Shown: positions 31,608-32,459 of the stretch, one piece after another
Layout of the letters: every line of letters starts with the position of its first letter
How positions within the stretch are numbered: the first letter of the stretch is position 1
Source of the DNA: Bryobacterales bacterium
GTDB lineage: Bacteria; Acidobacteriota; Terriglobia; Bryobacterales; Bryobacteraceae
Assembly (NCBI GenBank): GCA_003162425.1
Contig: PMOK01000201.1
Coordinates: forward strand, 1 to 32,459
Reading direction: 5' to 3'
Length of the DNA stretch: 32,459 nt
Notes under the pieces: generated by a model
The model's database searches: none
What the model was told of the DNA's origin: nothing
What the model saw: the letters and a program-made list of their open reading frames with translations, nothing else
Made by a program: the position numbers and the translations under genes

Positions 31608-32339
31608 TCATTGCGGCAGCTCTTTGCCGGCCTGCTCCGCCACCATGTACGCGGCATACCACTCGGGCCAGTTCTCGTCGCGCTGCCCGGTGCGCTTCTA
31701 GTGCTCGCCGTGGGCCGCCTCCGCACGCCGGAGCGCGCTCGCCAGATCGTTCGCCGAAGCGAACGAAGTCTCGCCGGAATCGATACGCCCAGCGAGGCGG
31801 GTTGTGACCTCCTGCAACAGCCACTTGTTGCCGTCCGGGTCGCTAAACGTAGCATAGGAGCCGTAGCTGACATGCTCCGGCGCGGGCCCGCTGAGCCGGC
31901 CACTCGTGCCGTCTGGCTGGAACTGCCCGCCCGGCGTTCCGGCGTGAAACACCTCGCTGATATTGACGCCGCGAGCGACGAGTTCGCCGCGCGCCGCCTC
32001 GATGTCGGACACGATGAGGTAAAGGCCCTGGGCAGAGCCGGGCGCGGCTGATGTGATGTTTGTGCCGAATTGAACCGAGCAACCCGAGCCCGGAGGCGTG
32101 AACTGGACGACGCGGAAGCCGTTATCGAAGGGGAAGTCGGCATCGAGCCTCCACCCAAGGTTTGCGTAGAACTGCTTCGCCAGCGCCTCGAGCTTCATGT
32201 CGATTCTCGCGGCTCTCGTGACAACCTCGACACCGGTTGCTACTTCTTCCAAGACTTGTCCGCCAACCTGGATTCTGGCGTTATGCGATTGAAGTGAAAC
32301 CGTTTGTGAAGCGCTCGGCGCGCGCGATATCGTTTCCAA
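31608..32339 (-). pseudogene. VOC/glyoxalase superfamily gene with a premature stop and altered N-terminus
   Basis: The central part is clearly a VOC domain: KQFYANLGWRLDADFPFDNG, VVQFTPPGSGCSVQFG, LYLIVSDIEAARGELVARGV and FSDPDGNKWLLQEV. A TAG at 31698-31700 stops the frame, but the same frame continues KRTGQRDENWPEWYAAYMV to a TGA at 31608-31610, which is the normal C-terminal tail of this family; so a nonsense mutation is likely. At the N-terminus, MKLEALAKQFY lacks the first beta strand and its metal-ligand segment (usually about a dozen residues between KLE and AK), and the upstream 45 codons are not family-like. Activity is improbable. It lies 70 bases upstream of the P460 remnant, same strand. 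Confidence 0.75.
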
Positions 32340-32459
32340 GCTGTCGAAACGCAGTCTCGAAGTGACACTTGAATACCCTGAAGTGCTGAGCGATTGCTCC
32401 CTAGTGGGCTGTCTGCTCTGAATCTTTACTAGCGCCGTGCGTGCGCTACGCGCGTGGCG

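Overview
The window looks like chromosomal DNA from an Acidobacteriota bacterium, most likely near Bryobacterales / Candidatus Solibacter. This rests on family content recalled from knowledge, not on a database search. The marker families are a very large Oar-like TonB-dependent receptor with an N-terminal carboxypeptidase-regulatory domain, a TIGR02999-type ECF sigma factor, a Ser/Thr kinase carrying a TolB-like propeller, DUF6152 and DUF6644 proteins, and many exported beta-propeller proteins. No tRNA, rRNA, CRISPR array or intact transposase was found.

Left part (1-9804): the 3' end of a DUF4015-type putative glycoside hydrolase, a GT-C type membrane protein, the TonB-dependent receptor (2441-5740), and a convergent family-VIII-like serine hydrolase bracketed by two related palindromic repeats. 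A co-oriented five-gene cluster follows: NIPSNAP, two DUF6644 membrane proteins, a secreted protein of unknown function, and DUF6152. It is tightly packed and looks like an uncharacterised envelope or oxidation module.

Middle (9805-17718): two overlapping PIN-domain genes lie between the intact DUF6152 gene and a broken copy of its 3' end. Then come a large kinase-propeller receptor, a TPR protein with two retropepsin-type motifs, a cytochrome c with a C-terminal PKD-like domain, and an ECF sigma factor. Just after the sigma gene sits a roughly 207 bp element with 24 bp terminal inverted repeats, resembling a MITE.

Right part (17719-32459): genes separated by long, poorly coding gaps. A compact operon encodes a MarR regulator, an isochorismatase-like protein lacking the usual Lys and Cys, a small membrane protein and an MFS exporter; a 29 bp dyad lies just before the marR start. 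After it come a possible HD-phosphohydrolase remnant, a YncE/phosphoesterase fusion, a Tat-exported lactonase-type propeller, a DUF4139-like exported protein and a ChaN-PDZ protein. The end is decaying: a cytochrome P460 gene with two +1 frameshifts and a VOC/glyoxalase gene with a premature stop.

The least explained signal is a conserved roughly 70 bp sequence present three times in the same orientation (18087, 26135, 30723), always outside genes, with a conserved small hairpin and a closing stem. Together with the palindromic hairpin family, the MITE-like element and the pseudogenes, it suggests a repeat-rich, actively remodelled stretch.
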